Positions 14,354-16,154 of a stretch of DNA of 16,154 nucleotides are shown here, piece after piece. The stretch is from NCBI GenBank assembly GCA_015228995.1, contig JADGCM010000027.1:1-16154 (forward strand), in the 5' to 3' direction. Every line of letters begins with the position of its first letter. Within the stretch, counting starts at the first letter, position 1. Under the pieces are notes generated by a model. It saw only the letters and a list, made by a program, of their open reading frames with translations. It was not told the DNA's origin and searched no databases. This DNA is from Magnetococcales bacterium. GTDB lineage: Bacteria > Pseudomonadota > Magnetococcia > Magnetococcales > JADGCH01. The translations under genes and the position numbers were made by a program.

Positions 14354-15196
14354 CTACCGCTTAACAGGCTTTTGCGCTGCTTTGCTTTTCATCATTTCGT
14401 CAATCTTTTTTAAGCGTTCATGGGCTAAGTTTTTGACCGTAACGGCATCTGGGAACTCGTTGACCAACCGCTCTAAACTGGCTTTGGCATTGGCTAAATC
14501 ACCCAATTCAAAGAAGGAAAAACCAATTTTAAGCAACGAAGGGGCTACTTTGTCGCTAGCAGGCCAGCGAATAAGTACCTGGTTGTAGGCGACCAGGGCA
14601 TCGGCAAAACCACGCTGCTTGTAATGAGCCTCTCCGATCCAATATTGGGCATTAGGGGCCAATGGATCGGTGGGAAACTGCTTCAACACCGCATTCATCC
14701 CTTCAATCGCTTGGGGATATTGCTCGGCCTTAATGGCCGCTAACGCAACTTGGTAAGCTTCACCCGCTGATGCGGGTGGCTTAGCCGGCTTGGCAACAAC
14801 GGGGGTAGCCGGAGCAGCCGGAGCAGTAGCCGGTGGTGATGGTGCGGCGGCTTCCGGCGGCGGCGCTACTGCGGCAGGTGGTGGTGGCGGTGCGCTGCGG
14901 TCCTCTTTGATGGCCGCTACCTGTTCTTGCAGACGGCCACTCTGATGACGGGCAATGTCAACATCGTCGCGTAAACGGGCCAGCTCTTTTTCCAACTGGT
15001 CAACGCGTTGTGTTAGACGCGACAGGGAGTTGCGGGTGCTGTCCTGCACCCGTACCAACTCGGAGCCAATGCGCCGGGTCTCATCGGCTTGGTTGATCTG
15101 CTCCGGCGGCGGCGTAGAAGCACAAGCGGCGAGTAGCAACAGCGGGCCACAAGCCAGCAACCGTGGCAACCGCAATGGCACGATGAATCCACTCAT
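14354..15196 (-). CDS. cpoB: Cell division coordinator CpoB (YbgF), TPR protein with lipoprotein signal
   Basis: The 280-residue protein has a lipoprotein-type signal ending L-A-A-C25, so it is probably lipid-anchored at Cys25. A coiled coil follows (about 40-98, with L-T-Q-R-V-D-Q-L-E-K-E-L), then a Pro/Ala-rich linker (101-145), then a C-terminal tetratricopeptide repeat domain (146-265) opening A-Y-Q-V-A-L-A-A-I-K and containing Y-W-I-G-E-A-H-Y. CpoB acts in the periplasm with TolA and PBP1B to couple peptidoglycan synthesis to outer-membrane constriction. In E. coli it has a cleaved signal and is soluble, so the lipobox here is a variation. The ATG at 15196 has GAAGGAG 5 nt upstream; an earlier in-frame start would lie inside pal. 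The gene follows pal after 34 nt in the standard tolB-pal-cpoB order. Confidence 0.93.
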   Translation of the reverse strand: MSGFIVPLRLPRLLACGPLLLLAACASTPPPEQINQADETRRIGSELVRVQDSTRNSLSRLTQRVDQLEKELARLRDDVDIARHQSGRLQEQVAAIKEDRSAPPPPPAAVAPPPEAAAPSPPATAPAAPATPVVAKPAKPPASAGEAYQVALAAIKAEQYPQAIEGMNAVLKQFPTDPLAPNAQYWIGEAHYKQRGFADALVAYNQVLIRWPASDKVAPSLLKIGFSFFELGDLANAKASLERLVNEFPDAVTVKNLAHERLKKIDEMMKSKAAQKPVKR

Positions 15197-15230
15197 GGCA
15201 ACTCCTTCAGAATCCGGTAGATCTAAATGA

Positions 15231-15803
15231 TCAGCGCAACACCAGCTCGGCACGGCGGTTCTGCGACCAAGCAAAGTCATCGTGACCGCTTACCAACGGC
15301 CGTTCTTTACCAAATGAGACGGTGCGAATCCGGCTCCAATCGACCCCTTGGGTACTCAAAAATTGTTTGACTGCCTCAGCCCGCTTTTGGCCAAGAGCCA
15401 AGTTGAACTCGCGCGTGCCACGTTCGTCACAGTGTCCCTCAACAATGATCTCACTGGGCTTCTTTTGTTGAATCCAGCGGGCATTATCGGTGAGAATACG
15501 GGCCGCCTCGTCGGAGACGTTGTCGGCATTGAACCCAAAAAAGACACGATGGACCGGCTCCTGTCCGGACAAGCCGCCACTGCCATCACCATAACCGGCC
15601 CCTCCCGATCCAGCGCCACGGCGGCGGCCATCAGCGCCCAGCGATGACTCGCCAGCACCCATACGACCAATTCCCTGGCCACTACCGTCAGCCACCTGGC
15701 TGCCATCGGTGCTGCCATCGGCGTTTGGTCCAGATTTGGCCCCACAACCAGACAGCATTCCCACGGCTAGGACACCAACATACAGGAGTTTGAAACGATT
15801 CAT
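15231..15803 (-). CDS. pal: Peptidoglycan-associated lipoprotein Pal
   Basis: Pal anchors the outer membrane to peptidoglycan and cycles with TolB and TolA at division sites. The 190-residue protein has a signal peptide ending L-S-G-C20 (lipobox), an unusually glycine-rich linker (about 26-80, rich in G, D, S and R), and an OmpA-like domain (85-190). The OmpA-like domain has F-F-G-F-N-A-D, the peptidoglycan-binding stretch E-G-H-C-D-E-R-G-T (122-130) and L-G-Q-K-R-A (137-142). The ATG at 15803 is chosen because GAGAGGA lies 6 nt upstream; a TTG two codons earlier is less likely. It sits between tolB (41-nt gap) and cpoB. The Gly-rich linker is longer than that of E. coli Pal (173 residues). 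Confidence 0.95.
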   Translation of the reverse strand: MNRFKLLYVGVLAVGMLSGCGAKSGPNADGSTDGSQVADGSGQGIGRMGAGESSLGADGRRRGAGSGGAGYGDGSGGLSGQEPVHRVFFGFNADNVSDEAARILTDNARWIQQKKPSEIIVEGHCDERGTREFNLALGQKRAEAVKQFLSTQGVDWSRIRTVSFGKERPLVSGHDDFAWSQNRRAELVLR

Positions 15804-15844
15804 TGCCAATCCTCTCTCTCAACGATGACACACATATAGTTAAC

Positions 15845-16154
15845 TTAACGCACCAACGGCGACCAGGATGGGTCGGAGGCATCAATACCGGCTTCCATTG
15901 GTACAGGACGCTCATTATGACCGGTGACGTCGATTGTGTAAAGTCGTGTTAGGTTACCAACTTGACGTGAAAACAGAATGACCCGACCGTTAGGGGACCA
16001 TACCGGCGACTCGTCCATCCATGAGTCGGTCATGACGCGCATCCGGCCGCCATTGGCATCCATAACGGCGATACGGAACTTGCCGCCACCACCGTGAACA
16101 AAGGCGATCAAATCACCCTGAGGCGACCAAGAAGGTGCCGAGTTATAACTACCC
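15845..16154 (-). CDS. tolB: Tol-Pal system protein TolB (C-terminal part, runs off the window)
   Basis: The visible 102 codons are the end of the periplasmic six-bladed beta-propeller of TolB. They show the WD40-like repeat signature W-S-P three times (A-P-S-W-S-P-Q-G, P-V-W-S-P-N-G-R and P-S-W-S-P at the end), each near I-A-F or I-L-F-S-R strands and an I-x-x-M-D or I-D-V partner strand. TolB binds Pal and TolA through this system. The frame is open to the window edge, and pal follows 41 nt later. The N-terminal domain and signal peptide lie outside the window. Confidence 0.92.
   Translation of the reverse strand, partial: GSYNSAPSWSPQGDLIAFVHGGGGKFRIAVMDANGGRMRVMTDSWMDESPVWSPNGRVILFSRQVGNLTRLYTIDVTGHNERPVPMEAGIDASDPSWSPLVR

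Overview
This window most likely comes from the chromosome of a Gram-negative proteobacterium. A Tol-Pal cluster with two lipoproteins shows an outer membrane. A GapR (DUF2312) protein points to Alphaproteobacteria or a nearby lineage. The other genes here (RlmKL fusion, NifJ-type pyruvate:ferredoxin oxidoreductase split over two genes, Rpn-family nuclease, large soluble chemotaxis-like protein) would suit a magnetotactic-coccus (Magnetococcales/Etaproteobacteria) type genome. That placement is an inference from gene content, not something the sequence proves. No rRNA, tRNA, CRISPR array or intact insertion sequence was seen.

Layout. Positions 1-263 (minus) hold the 5' part of an Rpn/YhgA-like PD-(D/E)XK nuclease gene. 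A 441-bp gap without a convincing gene follows (264-704); it carries a promoter candidate for the nuclease and an operator-like inverted repeat before ybaB. Positions 705-1700 (plus) are ybaB-recR, a recombination and nucleoid pair that here lacks the usual upstream dnaX. On the minus strand (5153 to 1697), gapR, rlmKL and a DHH-family phosphoesterase form a likely operon. The gapR and rlmKL genes are separated by one base. Three tandem 16-bp units cover the rlmKL stop and reach the ribosome binding site of the DHH gene. The DHH and recR genes converge and share a CTAG at their stops.

On the plus strand (5257-9393) lie a 571-residue soluble helical protein with a CheZ-like D-x3-Q motif and, 12 bp later in the same frame, comEC. 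On the minus strand (13851 to 9359) lie the two oxidoreductase genes (alpha-gamma and ferredoxin-beta) and an unrecognised 262-residue protein whose end overlaps the end of comEC. On the minus strand (16154 to 14046) lies the end of the tol-pal cluster: tolB (3' part), pal, cpoB and a 100-residue coiled-coil protein.

How the genes relate. The content is mostly housekeeping: recombination repair (RecR, YbaB), nucleoid topology (GapR), ribosome modification (RlmKL), DNA uptake (ComEC), ferredoxin-linked 2-oxoacid metabolism and envelope integrity (Tol-Pal-CpoB). The least explained parts are the CheZ-like protein, the 262-residue protein linked to the oxidoreductase, the 100-residue protein at the end of the tol-pal cluster, and several short repeats in regulatory spacers.
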